Shown here piece after piece: positions 26,226 through 36,072 of a stretch of 64,000 bases of DNA (position 1 is its first letter; each line of letters starts with the position of its first letter). The notes under the pieces are model-generated. The model searched no databases. It was given only the letters and a program-made list of their open reading frames with translations, and was not told the origin of the DNA. A program made the position numbers and the translations under genes. The stretch covers positions 2,083,256 through 2,147,255 of the forward strand of contig NZ_JZHZ01000007.1 of the NCBI RefSeq assembly GCF_000963005.1, read 5' to 3'. The DNA comes from Xanthomonas sp. GPE 39 (GTDB lineage Bacteria; Pseudomonadota; Gammaproteobacteria; Xanthomonadales; Xanthomonadaceae).

Positions 26226-27239
26226 ATGCGTTCCCTCAAGCTCCGACTGCTGGCAGCCGCTGCGGTCGTTTCGTTTTCGCTGGCGGCGCAAGCCACCGAT
26301 GTCACTGGCGCAGGCTCCAGCTTCGTCTACCCGGTGCTGTCGAAGTGGTCGGCGGCCTACGCTGAAAAAAGCGGTAACCGCATCAATTACCAGTCCATCG
26401 GTTCCGGTGGCGGCATCGCCCAGATCGAGGCCGCGACGGTGGATTTCGGCGCGTCCGACAAGCCGCTCAGTGCTGCGGAGCTGAGCAAGTTCGGCCTGGG
26501 TCAGTTCCCGGTCGTGATCGGCGGCATCGTGCCAGTGGTGAACGTGGCTGGCGTCGCGCCCGGCGCGATGAAGTTGGACGGCACCGTGCTGGCCAACATC
26601 TTCCTGGGCAAGATCAGCAAGTGGAACGACCCGGCGATCGCCGCGCTCAATCCTGGCCTGGCTCTGCCGGACATGAAGATCACCATCGTGCATCGCTCCG
26701 ACGGTTCGGGCACCAGCTTCAATTTCACCAACTACCTGTCCAAGGTCAGCCCGGAGTGGAAGAGTAAGGTTGGCGAAGGCACAGCGGTGCAATGGCCTGC
26801 CGGCATCGGCGGCAAGGGCAACGAGGGCGTGGCCGCTTACGTCAAGCAGATACGTGGCGGCATCGGCTATGTCGAGTATGCCTATGCACTGCAGAACAAA
26901 CTCAGCTACACCGGTATGAAGAATGCCGCCGGTAGTTTCATCATGCCGAACGACAAGTCTTTCTCCGCTGCGGCCGCGACCGCCGATTGGAAGTCCGCAA
27001 AGGATTTCAACCTGATCATGACCAACGCGCCGGGTCAGGACGCATGGCCGATCACCGCCACGACCTGGGCGATCATGTACAAAAAAGCCAAGAAGCCGGC
27101 CTCTTCCAAGGCGGCCCTGGAGTTCTTCAAGTGGTCCTTCGAGCAGGGCCAGGCGCAGGCCAAGGCGTTGGACTACGTGCCGCTGCCGGAGCCGCTGGTC
27201 CAGCAGATCGAAGCCTATTGGGCGCAGAACCTCAAGTAA
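26226..27239 (+). CDS. pstS: Phosphate ABC transporter substrate-binding protein PstS (first copy)
   Basis: 337 residues from the ATG at 26226, which has CAGGAG upstream. An in-frame ATG at 26127 has no ribosome site and would bury the signal peptide. Signal peptide about 1-21 (ends AQA). Phosphate-binding motifs GAGSSFVYPVLSKW, SIGSGGGIAQI, DFGASDKPL and HRSDGSGTSFNFTNYLS are all present, as is the C-terminal YVPLPEPLVQQIE. A soluble periplasmic protein. It has its own terminator, so it is probably expressed at a different level from the second copy. Confidence 0.95.
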   Translation: MRSLKLRLLAAAAVVSFSLAAQATDVTGAGSSFVYPVLSKWSAAYAEKSGNRINYQSIGSGGGIAQIEAATVDFGASDKPLSAAELSKFGLGQFPVVIGGIVPVVNVAGVAPGAMKLDGTVLANIFLGKISKWNDPAIAALNPGLALPDMKITIVHRSDGSGTSFNFTNYLSKVSPEWKSKVGEGTAVQWPAGIGGKGNEGVAAYVKQIRGGIGYVEYAYALQNKLSYTGMKNAAGSFIMPNDKSFSAAAATADWKSAKDFNLIMTNAPGQDAWPITATTWAIMYKKAKKPASSKAALEFFKWSFEQGQAQAKALDYVPLPEPLVQQIEAYWAQNLK

Positions 27240-27294
27240 CGGGCGTACCCCAGGTACCCGTCGCAGCGCGCGACGGCACCTGCAACCCCCACCG

Positions 27295-27320
27295 ACGCGG
27301 GCCGTAAGGTCCGCGTTTTT
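27295..27320 (+). terminator. Rho-independent terminator after pstS copy 1
   Basis: A 9-base-pair stem (27295-27303 with 27308-27316, one G-T pair, loop GTAA) followed by a T-run to 27320. Confidence 0.85.
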
Positions 27321-27412
27321 GTTTGCGCCCCCCATGCAGTCAGGCGTTGACATCCAATTAGCGCGGTCCGGAACAGCTCCCAACTCCGCGAGCGAATGCA
27401 CAAGTCATGCCC

Positions 27413-27430
27413 TTGTAACAAAATTATCAT
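27413..27430 (+). promoter_or_regulatory. Putative Pho box upstream of the second pstS
   Basis: TTGTAAC-AAAA-TTATCAT has the Pho-box layout of two 7-base half-sites separated by a 4-base A/T spacer. It matches 13 of 18 positions of the E. coli consensus, in an otherwise GC-rich stretch 55 bases before the start codon. Confidence 0.4.
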
Positions 27431-27484
27431 TTCATAGCGCGCGTCAGCCGGACGCACCGGCGCTCTTGGCCACGGAGTGAGTCG

Positions 27485-28585
27485 ATGAAACTGCAGCCAA
27501 CGCGTGTTGCCGTCCTATCCTCGGCGCTGATCTTCGCCCTCTCTGGCTGCCAGCCCGGCAATGGCGACACCTCGCAAGGTGCCGCCGATAGTACTGGCGG
27601 GACGCCCACCGCCGTTCCAACCGCTGGCGTCAGGAGTGCTGCGGAAATCTCCGGTGCCGGCGCGTCCTTCATCTATCCGCTGTTGTCAAAGTGGTCGGCC
27701 GACTACAACGCAGCCACCGGCAACAAGATCAACTACCAGTCGATCGGCTCCGGCGGCGGTATCGCCCAGATCAAGAACAGGTCCGTGGACTTCGGCTCTT
27801 CGGACAAGCCGCTGGCCAGCGCAGAACTGGCCGCCGCTGGCCTCGGCCAATTCCCGTCGGCGATCGGCGGCGTAGTGCCGGTGGTCAACCTGGAAGGCAT
27901 GCAAGCAGGCAAGTTGAAACTGACCGGCGCACTGCTGGCCGACATTTTTCTCGGCAAGATCACCACCTGGAATGCCCCGGCGATCACCGCGCTGAACCCC
28001 GACCTGCGCCTGCCCAACAGCAAGATCAACCTGGTTCACCGCTCCGACGGTTCGGGCACCAGCTTCAACTTCACCAACTATCTATCCAAGATCAGCCAGG
28101 ATTGGAAGAACAAAGTCGGCGAAGGCACTTCGGTGCAATGGCCAGGCGGCGTCGGCGGTAAAGGCAACGAAGGAGTAGCTTCGTATGTTCAACAGATCAA
28201 GGGATCGATCGGCTACGTCGAGATAGCCTACGCGCTACAGAACAAAATGTCCTATGTCTCGTTGCAGAACGCCGCCGGCAACTGGGTACAACCCAATGCG
28301 GACAGCTTCACCGCAGCGGCGGCGTCGGCGGATTGGGCCAGCGCAAAGGATTTCAACCTAATCATCACCAATTCCACCGCCGCGCAAGCATGGCCGATCA
28401 CAGCCACCAATTTCATGCTGGTGCCCAAGCATGCAAAAGACCCAGCCCGCAATCAGACGACCCTGGCGTTCTTCAGATGGGCGTTCGAGAACGGTCAGCC
28501 GCAAGCCAAGGCACTGCACTACGTGCCGCTGCCAACAACATTGGTGCAACAGATCGAAGCATACTGGAACGAGGAATTTAAATAG
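27485..28585 (+). CDS. pstS: PstS-like phosphate-binding lipoprotein (second copy)
   Basis: 366 residues. Type II signal peptide with lipobox LSGC at 17-20, then a Ser/Thr/Pro-rich linker of about 30 residues. The same binding motifs follow as in copy 1 (GAGASFIYPLLSKW, SIGSGGGIAQI, DFGSSDKPL, HRSDGSGTSFNFTNYLS). The protein is lipid-anchored, whereas copy 1 is soluble. A GGAG ribosome site precedes the start. It is the PstS directly upstream of pstCAB-phoU, 230 bases away, so it probably leads that operon. Confidence 0.93.
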   Translation: MKLQPTRVAVLSSALIFALSGCQPGNGDTSQGAADSTGGTPTAVPTAGVRSAAEISGAGASFIYPLLSKWSADYNAATGNKINYQSIGSGGGIAQIKNRSVDFGSSDKPLASAELAAAGLGQFPSAIGGVVPVVNLEGMQAGKLKLTGALLADIFLGKITTWNAPAITALNPDLRLPNSKINLVHRSDGSGTSFNFTNYLSKISQDWKNKVGEGTSVQWPGGVGGKGNEGVASYVQQIKGSIGYVEIAYALQNKMSYVSLQNAAGNWVQPNADSFTAAAASADWASAKDFNLIITNSTAAQAWPITATNFMLVPKHAKDPARNQTTLAFFRWAFENGQPQAKALHYVPLPTTLVQQIEAYWNEEFK

Positions 28586-28815
28586 GCGCAGAGCTGCCAT
28601 CCGGCAGGTTCTCCTACGACAAGTTCCAAGCCACACCCGCTCCGTGCAGTCCCATCTGTATATTACAAGCCCCCCGACGTCATCTGCGCACGCTGTGATC
28701 TGAACTTCCCGGTTCCGATCAGCGCAGCAACGATGCAACCACCCGCCGCGCGCGACTCCACCCGCCGCAGCCACCATCGGAACGTGCGCAAGCACGTCCC
28801 GGCGAGTTTCGAGCC

Positions 28816-29790
28816 ATGAATGCCCCTGCCATTCCCGACACAATGACGGCGCCTCGCAGACGCGACCTGCATGACGCCCGCGCCGACCGAGTGTTCCGCT
28901 GGATGCTGACCGCCACCGTCGTCTTCGTCCTCGTTGCCCTGGCCAGCGCAGCCATGTCGATGCTGTGGGGTGGCCGCCAGGCGCTGCAACTGCAAGGGCT
29001 GAGTTTCTTCTATTCCAGCGAGTGGAATCCGGTCGAGAACAAGTACGGCGCGCTGGCGCCGATCTACGGCACGCTGGTGACCGCGCTGATCGCAATGCTG
29101 ATCGCAGTGCCGGTGAGTTTCGGCATCGCGTTCTTCCTCACCGAGGTGGCACCACGCTGGCTGCGCGGCCCGGTCGGAACCGCGATCGAACTGCTGGCCG
29201 GCATCCCCTCGATCATCTACGGCATGTGGGGCCTGTTCGTGCTGGTGCCGGTGATGACCGACTACGTCACCCCCTGGCTCAACGATCACCTCGGCACGCT
29301 GCCTGTAATCGGGCCGATCTTCCAGGGGCCGCCACTGGGCATCGGCCTGCTCACCGCCGGCATCGTCTTGGCGATCATGGTGATCCCGTTCATTTCCTCG
29401 GTGATGCGCGAGGTGTTCCTGACCGTGCCGACCCGGCTCAAGGAATCGGCCTACGCGCTCGGCTCCACCCGCTGGGAAGTGAGCTGGGATATCGTGCTAC
29501 CCTACACCCGTTCGGCGGTGATCGGCGGCATCTTCCTGGGGCTGGGACGCGCGCTCGGCGAAACCATGGCGGTGGCCTTCGTGGTCGGCAACACAGTGCG
29601 ACTCTCGCCGTCGCTGTTGGAACCCGGCACCACGATCGCCGCACTGATCGCCAACGATTTCGGCGAAGCCACCGACACCTACCGCTCCGCGCTGCTGCTG
29701 CTGGGCTTCGTGCTGTTCATCGTGACCTTCATCGTGCTGGCGATTGCCCGGCTGATGCTGGCGCAGCTCGCGCGCAGGGAGGGCAACTGA
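28816..29790 (+). CDS. pstC: Phosphate ABC transporter permease PstC
   Basis: 324 residues. An N-terminal cytoplasmic stretch is followed by about six transmembrane helices. It has the binding-protein-dependent transport signature around LKESAYALGSTRWEVSWDIVLPYTRSAVIGGIFLGLGRALGETMA (EAA loop at about residues 205-255), including the Arg and Glu residues expected in PstC. It forms the inner-membrane channel with PstA. One base separates its stop from the pstA start. Confidence 0.95.
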   Translation: MNAPAIPDTMTAPRRRDLHDARADRVFRWMLTATVVFVLVALASAAMSMLWGGRQALQLQGLSFFYSSEWNPVENKYGALAPIYGTLVTALIAMLIAVPVSFGIAFFLTEVAPRWLRGPVGTAIELLAGIPSIIYGMWGLFVLVPVMTDYVTPWLNDHLGTLPVIGPIFQGPPLGIGLLTAGIVLAIMVIPFISSVMREVFLTVPTRLKESAYALGSTRWEVSWDIVLPYTRSAVIGGIFLGLGRALGETMAVAFVVGNTVRLSPSLLEPGTTIAALIANDFGEATDTYRSALLLLGFVLFIVTFIVLAIARLMLAQLARREGN

Positions 29791-29791
29791 A

Positions 29792-30661
29792 ATGGCCACA
29801 GACATCGCGCACCGCCTGTACCAGCGCCGCCGCATAATCAACGCAATGGCGGTCACGGTGTCCTGCCTGACCGCGCTGTTCGGACTGGCATTCCTCGCCT
29901 GGATCCTGTGGACGCTGGTCGGCAAAGGCATCTCGGGCATCCATCTCGATCTGTTCATCCGCATGACCCCGCCGCCTGGCGAGGAAACAGGCGGCTTGGC
30001 CAACGCGTTCTTCGGTAGCGCGGTGATGTGCGGCCTGGCCCTGCTGATCGGCACCCCGATCGGTGTCGCCGCAGGCACCTGGCTGGCTGAGTACGGCAAT
30101 GCGCGCAAGACCGGCCAGGTGGTGCGCTTCGTCAACGACATCCTGCTATCGGCGCCCTCGATCGTGCTCGGCCTGTTCGTCTACACCCTGTACGTGATGC
30201 AGACCGGCGGCCGCTTCTCGGCGATGGCCGGCGCGCTGTCACTGGCTTTCATCGTGCTGCCGGTGGTGGTGCGCACCACCGACGAAATGCTGCGTTTGGT
30301 GCCGGCGCAGATGCGCGAAGCGGCGCTGTCGCTGGGCATCCCGCAATGGAAGGTGACGATGCAGGTGCTGTATCGCAGCGCCTCGGCTGGCATCGTCACC
30401 GGCGTGCTGTTGGCGCTGGCGCGGATCAGCGGCGAAACCGCGCCGCTGCTGTTCACCGCTTTCGGCAACCAGTATTGGAACAACAACATCATGCAGCCGA
30501 TGGCGAGCGTCCCGGTGGTGATGAACTCCTTCGCCGGCAGCCCCTATCCCAGCTGGCAGTTACTGGCCTGGTCCGGCGCACTGGTGCTCACCGTGTTCGT
30601 GTTGCTGGTCAGCCTAGGCGCGCGCGCCCTGCTGCTGCGCAAAAAGATTTCCAACGATTGA
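29792..30661 (+). CDS. pstA: Phosphate ABC transporter permease PstA
   Basis: 289 residues with about six transmembrane helices. The EAA loop includes [21 protein letters not shown], followed by the conserved [19 protein letters not shown]. It starts one base after pstC with a ribosome site (GGAGGG) inside the pstC end, so translation is tightly linked. It partners with PstC for phosphate import. Confidence 0.95.
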   Translation: MATDIAHRLYQRRRIINAMAVTVSCLTALFGLAFLAWILWTLVGKGISGIHLDLFIRMTPPPGEETGGLANAFFGSAVMCGLALLIGTPIGVAAGTWLAEYGNARKTGQVVRFVNDILLSAPSIVLGLFVYTLYVMQTGGRFSAMAGALSLAFIVLPVVVRTTDEMLRLVPAQMREAALSLGIPQWKVTMQVLYRSASAGIVTGVLLALARISGETAPLLFTAFGNQYWNNNIMQPMASVPVVMNSFAGSPYPSWQLLAWSGALVLTVFVLLVSLGARALLLRKKISND

Positions 30662-30680
30662 TTTTCCTATGGAACAGGCC

Positions 30681-31508
30681 ATGAACGATCACCACAACGC
30701 CGCACCGATGCATCGCATCGCTATGCCCACCGGGCACACTGCGCTGGCGCCATCACCGGTCAAAATCGCCGCGCGCGGCCTGGACTTCTACTACGACAAG
30801 TACCATGCGCTGAAGAGCATCAACTTGCAGGTGCCGGAGAAGCGCGTCACCGCGTTGATCGGCCCATCCGGCTGCGGCAAATCCACCCTGCTACGCATTT
30901 TCAACCGCATCTACGCGCTGTATCCGAAGCTGGAAGCGCGCGGCGAAGTCCTGCTGGACGGGGAGAACATCCTCTCGCCGAAGTATCCAATGAACCGCCT
31001 GCGCAGCAAGGTCGGGATGGTGTTCCAGAAGCCAGTGCCGTTCCCGATGACCATTTTCGAGAACGTCGCCTACGGCATCCGCCACCACGAAAAATTGTCC
31101 AAGGCCGAGATGGCCGAACGGGTCGAACAAGCGCTGCGCCAGGGCGCGCTGTGGGACGAGGTCAAAGACAAACTCGGGCAGAGTGCGCTGGGGCTGTCAG
31201 GCGGCCAGCAACAGCGCCTGTGCATCGCCCGTGCGGTGGCGTTGCGCCCGGACGTGCTGCTGCTCGACGAACCCACCTCGGCGTTGGACCCGATCTCCAC
31301 CAGCCGCATCGAGCAGCTTGTCGAAGAACTCAAGACCGATTACACCATCCTCATCGTCACCCACAACATGCAGCAAGCCGCGCGCGTGTCCGACTACACC
31401 GCCTTCATGTACCTGGGCGACCTGATCGAACACGACCGTACCGAAACCATCTTCTCGCAACCCAGCAAACAGCAGACCGAAGACTACATCACTGGACGCT
31501 TCGGCTAA
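30681..31508 (+). CDS. pstB: Phosphate ABC transporter ATP-binding protein PstB
   Basis: 275 residues from the ATG at 30681. An ATG four codons upstream at 30669 is also possible. Walker [11 protein letters not shown]-loop [15 protein letters not shown] signature [14 protein letters not shown], Walker [14 protein letters not shown] and H-loop IVTHNMQQA are all intact. It energises the PstCA permease. It has a longer, His/Pro-rich N-terminus of about 30 residues before the nucleotide-binding domain compared with E. coli. Confidence 0.96.
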   Translation: MNDHHNAAPMHRIAMPTGHTALAPSPVKIAARGLDFYYDKYHALKSINLQVPEKRVTALIGPSGCGKSTLLRIFNRIYALYPKLEARGEVLLDGENILSPKYPMNRLRSKVGMVFQKPVPFPMTIFENVAYGIRHHEKLSKAEMAERVEQALRQGALWDEVKDKLGQSALGLSGGQQQRLCIARAVALRPDVLLLDEPTSALDPISTSRIEQLVEELKTDYTILIVTHNMQQAARVSDYTAFMYLGDLIEHDRTETIFSQPSKQQTEDYITGRFG

Positions 31509-31636
31509 GCGCCTGCTGCGGCAGCCCTCTCGCCGCGACACCTGCCCACCGCAGAGCGGACAACAGCCACAGAAAGCCAGCGCCTTAAAGTTTGTAATGA
31601 TAGCGGCGACAACGCCGGATCAAATGGAGCCACACC

Positions 31637-32347
31637 ATGAATACTCCGCCCAACGAGCACATCGTGAAGAGCTACAACGAAGAACAGCATCGCCTCACCG
31701 CAGAAATCGTGCGCATGGGCGAAACTGCGGTGGCGCAATTGGAAGCGGCACTGGACGTGGTCGAACGCCGCGACGACAACGCTGCGCTACGCATCGTCGT
31801 CAACGACGAGGCAATCGACGCGCTTGAGCAATCGATCAGCCACGACGTCATGCGCCTGGCGCTGCGCGGACCGATGGCGCGCGACCTGCGCGAGATCCTC
31901 GCCGGCCTGCGCATTCCCTCCGACATCGAACGCATCGGCGACTACGCTGCCAATGTCGCCAAGCGCTCGATCGCGCTGAACCTGTCACCGCCGATGCCGC
32001 AGACCCTGGGCCTGCGCCAGCTCGGCAAACTCGCCGCGCAGCAGGTCCGGGCCGCGTTGATGGCCTACCAGAACAACGACGCCACCCTGGCACTGCAGGT
32101 CCGCCAGGACGATGCGCAACTGGACGCACAGTACACCGCGCTGTTTCGCGAGCTACTGACCTACATGATGGAAGATCCGCGCAACATCACCCCATGCACG
32201 CATTTGCTGTTCATGGCCAAGAACCTGGAACGGATCGGCGATCACGCCACCAACATCGCCGAGAACGTGTGGTTCCTGGTGCATGGCGACCAACCGCTGC
32301 CGCGGCGCGACAAACGCGACGAAACCAGCTCCACCAGCGGTATCTGA
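31637..32347 (+). CDS. phoU: Phosphate signalling protein PhoU
   Basis: 236 residues. Two repeats of a three-helix bundle, each with the metal-binding (E/D)xxxD pattern: DLREILAGLRIPSDIERIGDYAANVA in the first and LLFMAKNLERIGDHATNIAENV in the second. PhoU links Pst transport to the PhoR/PhoB two-component system and restrains the pathway when phosphate is plentiful. TGGAG ribosome site. Last gene of the pst operon. phoB and phoR are not in this window. Confidence 0.96.
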   Translation: MNTPPNEHIVKSYNEEQHRLTAEIVRMGETAVAQLEAALDVVERRDDNAALRIVVNDEAIDALEQSISHDVMRLALRGPMARDLREILAGLRIPSDIERIGDYAANVAKRSIALNLSPPMPQTLGLRQLGKLAAQQVRAALMAYQNNDATLALQVRQDDAQLDAQYTALFRELLTYMMEDPRNITPCTHLLFMAKNLERIGDHATNIAENVWFLVHGDQPLPRRDKRDETSSTSGI

Positions 32348-32518
32348 GAACGGATAACCGGGTTTGGCCGCAGCCGCGACTGCGGCTGTGCGACAAAAGG
32401 CATTGCGGAGTTTTCCGTGGCGCAGCGCGCCGCCGCATGCAAGCTCCTCCCACTGCGAGTAGGCTTGGCAACGCATCGGCGCGACGTCGGTGCCCATCCC
32501 TTCGCCAGGAGTCTGCGC

Positions 32519-32881
32519 ATGTCCCGATCACCACGCCCGTCCCCTACCCTCGCCGGTGCGATCCTGCTCAGCGGGCTGAGCATGTCCACCTCCGCGCTGG
32601 CAATGACCGACCTCGACCAAGGCTACGCGCTCGGCACTCAGACGAGCACACCGCCGCAAACAGAAGACCCGACGGCGACACCAACCGCGACGCCAACACC
32701 ATCGGCCGCGCACATCGAACACAACCAGCCCAGCGCCAAGACTGCCGAAGGCAAGTGCGGTGCGCATGCCCCCACGACCGCAGATAGCAAGAAAAAAGCA
32801 GGCAAGGCCACCGCCAAACACCACGACAAGGCCATGACCGAAGGCAAATGCGGCGAAGGCAAATGCGGTGGCGGCGGCTGA
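32519..32881 (+). CDS. hvfA: HvfA/bufferin-like RiPP precursor with three EGKCG motifs
   Basis: 120 residues. Signal peptide about 1-28 (ends ALA). A Thr/Pro-rich spacer follows, then a Lys/His-rich region carrying three EGKCG pentapeptides at residues 77-81, 108-112 and 113-117. The only three Cys of the protein are the motif Cys (80, 111, 116). In the HvfABC family these Cys are converted by the HvfB-HvfC enzyme pair into oxazolone-thioamide groups that bind copper. Here the modification is inferred from the motif and neighbours. The CAGGAG ribosome site fixes the start. hvfB begins 4 bases after the stop. Confidence 0.88.
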   Translation: MSRSPRPSPTLAGAILLSGLSMSTSALAMTDLDQGYALGTQTSTPPQTEDPTATPTATPTPSAAHIEHNQPSAKTAEGKCGAHAPTTADSKKKAGKATAKHHDKAMTEGKCGEGKCGGGG

Positions 32882-32885
32882 AGCC

Positions 32886-33737
32886 ATGCTGCGGCCCCTG
32901 GCTGCGGCGAGCGCCGGACTCGGCCTACGCCGCGGCCTGCTACCGGACCTGCTCCACCTGCCCGCAGACGCCTTCGATTTTCTCGAATGCGCGCCCGACA
33001 ACTGGATCGGTGTCGGTGGCCGTCCCGGCGAAATGCTGCAGACACTGAGCACGCGCCATCCACTCAGTTGCCATGGCCTATCGCTGTCGCTCGGCGGCAT
33101 CGCGCCACTGGACGCGATGTTGTTGCGGCAGACACGCCAGTTTCTGGATCGGCACCGGGTCGTGCTGTATAGCGAACACCTCAGCTACAGCGCCGACGAC
33201 GGCCAGCTCTACGAACTACTGCCGTTACCGTTCACTGACGAGGCGGTGCGCCATGTGGCCGCACGCATCGCCCAGGCTCAGGACGCACTCGGCCGACGCA
33301 TCGCCGTGGAGAACGTCTCCTACTACGCCGCGCCGGGACAGGCACTGAGCGAAGCCGCATTCGTCAACGCGGTGCTGAGCGAAGCCGACTGCGACCTGCT
33401 ACTGGACGTCAACAACGTCCATGTCAATGCCCATAACCACGATTACGACGCCATGGCCTTCCTCGCCGCCATGCCCAGCGCGCGGATCGCCTCGTACCAC
33501 ATCGCCGGACATCGCGACGATGCCGCCAGCGGCCTGAAGATCGATACCCATGCCGCAGCGGTCATCGACCCTGTCTGGCATCTGCTGAGCACCGCTTATC
33601 GTCTACACGGCGTGCGTCCGACCCTGCTGGAGCGCGACGGCCAGTTTCCGCCGCTGACGGATCTGCTGGGCGAGATCCAACAGATTCGCGACCTGCAGCA
33701 ACACGCACTGCCCTCGCAGTGCAGCGCACATGGCTGA
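32886..33737 (+). CDS. hvfB: DUF692 multinuclear iron-dependent oxidative enzyme (HvfB-like)
   Basis: 283 residues from the ATG at 32886. A GTG at 32868, inside the hvfA end, is an alternative. TIM-barrel metal-ligand motifs of DUF692/MNIO proteins are in order: [50 protein letters not shown] and LLERDGQFP. The His, Glu, Asn and Asp ligands of the iron centre all appear present. The family oxidises precursor Cys residues with the help of a DUF2063 partner. The last 8 bases overlap the next gene, supporting one transcript. Confidence 0.9.
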   Translation: MLRPLAAASAGLGLRRGLLPDLLHLPADAFDFLECAPDNWIGVGGRPGEMLQTLSTRHPLSCHGLSLSLGGIAPLDAMLLRQTRQFLDRHRVVLYSEHLSYSADDGQLYELLPLPFTDEAVRHVAARIAQAQDALGRRIAVENVSYYAAPGQALSEAAFVNAVLSEADCDLLLDVNNVHVNAHNHDYDAMAFLAAMPSARIASYHIAGHRDDAASGLKIDTHAAAVIDPVWHLLSTAYRLHGVRPTLLERDGQFPPLTDLLGEIQQIRDLQQHALPSQCSAHG

Positions 33738-34476
33738 GACATTGCGCAGCCAGCAACTCGCGCTGACCCTGCATCTGCGCGATCCGCAGCGACACGCGCC
33801 ACCGGCAGACATCGAACCGCGCCGCTTGGCGGTATACCGCGCGCTGTTCTTCGATAATCTCGCCCAGCTACTGGGCGCGCAGTTTCCTGTACTGCGCACG
33901 ACGCTCGGCACAGCCGACTGGGATGCACTACTACGTGCGTTTTGCGCCGAACATCGCGCGCACACCCCACTGTTCCCGCGCCTGGGCGGCGAACTGGTGC
34001 GGTTCCTGGAACAGCGCGCGGCCGATCCACGCCGACCATGGCTGGCAGAATTGGCCCACTACGAGACTGTCGAACTGGACGTCCAGATCGACGACAGCGC
34101 ACTGCCACCACACGATCCACACGGCGACCTGCTCGATGGCGTGCCGCAACTCTCACCCTGGCTGCGCCTGCTGCGCTACCGCTGGCCGGTGCAGCGCATC
34201 GGCCCGGCGTGGCAACCCGACACGGCACCGCCCGCACCGACCTACTTACTGGCGCGACGCGACGCCGACGGTCAAGTCCGCTTCGCCGAACTGGCGCCGC
34301 TCACCTATGCGATGCTGAGCGCACTGCAGTCTGGCACGCGCAACGGACGCGCACTGCTGCTGGAGCTGGCCGACACACACAACCACGATCCGGGCACCAT
34401 GCTGCACGACGGCGCCGCCCTGTTCGAGCGCCTGCGCACGCAGGGCAGCCTGCTCGGCACCCGCCCACCACGCTGA
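33730..34476 (+). CDS. hvfC: DUF2063 partner protein (HvfC-like)
   Basis: 248 residues. The N-terminal DUF2063 domain (about 1-95) has [25 protein letters not shown] and [16 protein letters not shown]-terminal domain follows with [15 protein letters not shown] and a winged-helix-like end (about 190-240). DUF2063 proteins bind the precursor peptide and present it to the MNIO enzyme. The start overlaps hvfB by 8 bases. No HvfD (DoxX) gene follows; the next gene is rnt. The operon therefore looks like a minimal three-gene form. Confidence 0.88.
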   Translation: MAETLRSQQLALTLHLRDPQRHAPPADIEPRRLAVYRALFFDNLAQLLGAQFPVLRTTLGTADWDALLRAFCAEHRAHTPLFPRLGGELVRFLEQRAADPRRPWLAELAHYETVELDVQIDDSALPPHDPHGDLLDGVPQLSPWLRLLRYRWPVQRIGPAWQPDTAPPAPTYLLARRDADGQVRFAELAPLTYAMLSALQSGTRNGRALLLELADTHNHDPGTMLHDGAALFERLRTQGSLLGTRPPR

Positions 34477-34540
34477 GCCGCAGCACATCCAGGCGCATCG
34501 CCGCGACGGGCACTTGACGCTGCTCTGCTACCCTTGTCGC

Positions 34541-35197
34541 ATGAACGATCCACTCGAAGCGCACTCCCCCCAAGCTCTCGCCATTACCCCGATGTCGCGA
34601 CGTTTCCGCGGCTATCTGCCAGTGGTCGTGGACGTGGAAACCGGTGGCTTCGACTGGAACCGACACGCGCTTCTGGAAATCGCGGTGATCCCGCTCGAAA
34701 TGGACGCGGCCGGCATGCTGTCCCCCGGCACCACCGCCAGCGCACACGTGGTGCCGGCCCCTGGCACCGTCATCGATCCCAAATCGCTGGAAATCACCGG
34801 CATCGTCCTGGATCACCCGTTTCGCTTCGCCAAGCCCGAACGCGAGGCACTGGAACACGTCTTCGCACCCGTGCGGGCGGCGGTGAAGAAATACGGCTGC
34901 CAACGCGCGATCCTGGTCGGACACAACGCGCATTTCGACCTGAATTTTCTCAACGCGACCGTGGCGCGCTGCGGCCACAAGCGCAACCCGTTCCACCCCT
35001 TCAGCGTGTTCGACACCGTGACCCTGGCCGGCATCGCCTACGGGCAGACTGTCCTGGCACGCGCGGTGCAGGCCGCCGGCTTCGAGTGGAACGCCGCCGA
35101 CGCCCACAGCGCGGTGTACGACACCGAACAGACCGCGCGGCTATTCTGCAAGATCGCCAATGCCTGGCCCGCCGCGCAGAGCGGAGCGCCCGCGTGA
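34541..35197 (+). CDS. rnt: Ribonuclease T
   Basis: 218 residues from the ATG at 34541. A DEDDh exonuclease: [20 protein letters not shown] carries the first Asp-Glu pair, [14 protein letters not shown] the second Asp, and [13 protein letters not shown] the His and last Asp. RNase T trims 3' ends of tRNA and rRNA and turns over the CCA end. The N-terminus has about 25 residues before the fold. It converges with rlmB, and a bidirectional hairpin lies between. Confidence 0.95.
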   Translation: MNDPLEAHSPQALAITPMSRRFRGYLPVVVDVETGGFDWNRHALLEIAVIPLEMDAAGMLSPGTTASAHVVPAPGTVIDPKSLEITGIVLDHPFRFAKPEREALEHVFAPVRAAVKKYGCQRAILVGHNAHFDLNFLNATVARCGHKRNPFHPFSVFDTVTLAGIAYGQTVLARAVQAAGFEWNAADAHSAVYDTEQTARLFCKIANAWPAAQSGAPA

Positions 35198-35238
35198 ACC
35201 CAGTGCCAGGCCGGCACCAGCGCTTCTACAGATAAAAC

Positions 35239-35271
35239 CGGCGGCGTACTCCCGCCGCCGCGCAGCTTTTT
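35239..35271. terminator. Bidirectional hairpin between rnt and rlmB
   Basis: An 8-base-pair GC stem (35239-35246 with 35253-35260). On the minus strand a four-T run follows closely, suiting rlmB. On the plus strand a five-T run starts six bases after the stem, suiting rnt. Confidence 0.5.
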
Positions 35272-35325
35272 ACTGCTTGGCCCCGCAATGCAAACTACAG
35301 CAGCCCGCACGCAGCACAGCGGCAC

Positions 35326-36072
35326 TCAGCCCATGCGCTGGCGCACCGCCTCGAACAGGGTGACACCGGCCGCCACCGACACGTTGAGGCTCTCGATCTC
35401 CCCGGGCATCGGAATCCGGACCAAACCGTCGCAATGCTCGCGGGTCAGCCGACGCAGACCGTCCGATTCCCCGCCCAGCACCAACGCCACATTGCCACGC
35501 AGATCCTGCGCGTACAGCGAGGTCTCGGCCTCGCCGGCCAGACCATAGATCCAGACCCCCTGCTTCTGCAGCTCGCGCAGGCAGCGCGCCAGGTTGGTTA
35601 CCGCCACAATCGGCAGGCGGTCAGCGGCACCAGCGGACGTCTTGCGCACGGTGGCATTGACTGGGGCGGATTTGTCCTTTGGGATCACCACCGCCGTGAC
35701 GCCCGCCGCCGCCGCGCTGCGCAGGCAGGCGCCGAGGTTGTGCGGATCCTGCACCCCATCCAGTACCAACAGCAGAGCACGCCCTTGCGCAGCGGCTACC
35801 AAGCCCTCCAGCTCGTTCTCGGCCCAGGTGCGCGCCGCCGCATAACGCGCCGCCACACCCTGGTGGCGCACCGCACCGCCGACACCGTCCAGCGCCTGGG
35901 TATTCACCCGCCGCACCTCGATGCCCTTGCGCCGCGCGTTCTCCTCAATCTCCTGCAGTCGCGGATTCTTGCTGCCGGCTTCGACCAGCACTTCGCGCAC
36001 GTTGTCGGCATCGTTCTCAATCGACGAAGCCACGGCGTTGACGCCGACGATCCACTGGTTCTGCTTGCTCAT
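35326..36072 (-). CDS. rlmB: 23S rRNA (guanosine-2251-2'-O)-methyltransferase
   Basis: 248 residues, SPOUT/TrmH family. N-terminal substrate-binding domain (about 1-75, starting IVGVNAV), then motif 1 LVLDGVQDPHNLGACLRSA, motif 2 LVLGGESDGLRRLTREHCD and motif 3 IPMPGEIESLNVSVAAGVTLFE, which form the knotted SAM site. It methylates G2251 in the peptidyl-transferase P loop. It follows rnr on the same strand after a 188-base gap. Confidence 0.96.
   Translation of the reverse strand: MSKQNQWIVGVNAVASSIENDADNVREVLVEAGSKNPRLQEIEENARRKGIEVRRVNTQALDGVGGAVRHQGVAARYAAARTWAENELEGLVAAAQGRALLLVLDGVQDPHNLGACLRSAAAAGVTAVVIPKDKSAPVNATVRKTSAGAADRLPIVAVTNLARCLRELQKQGVWIYGLAGEAETSLYAQDLRGNVALVLGGESDGLRRLTREHCDGLVRIPMPGEIESLNVSVAAGVTLFEAVRQRMG

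Noticed and set aside
32350-32395. Hairpin GCCGCAG/CTGCGGC after phoU as a terminator
   Set aside because: A good stem but no T-run on either side. It may be an RNA structure, but I cannot support termination.
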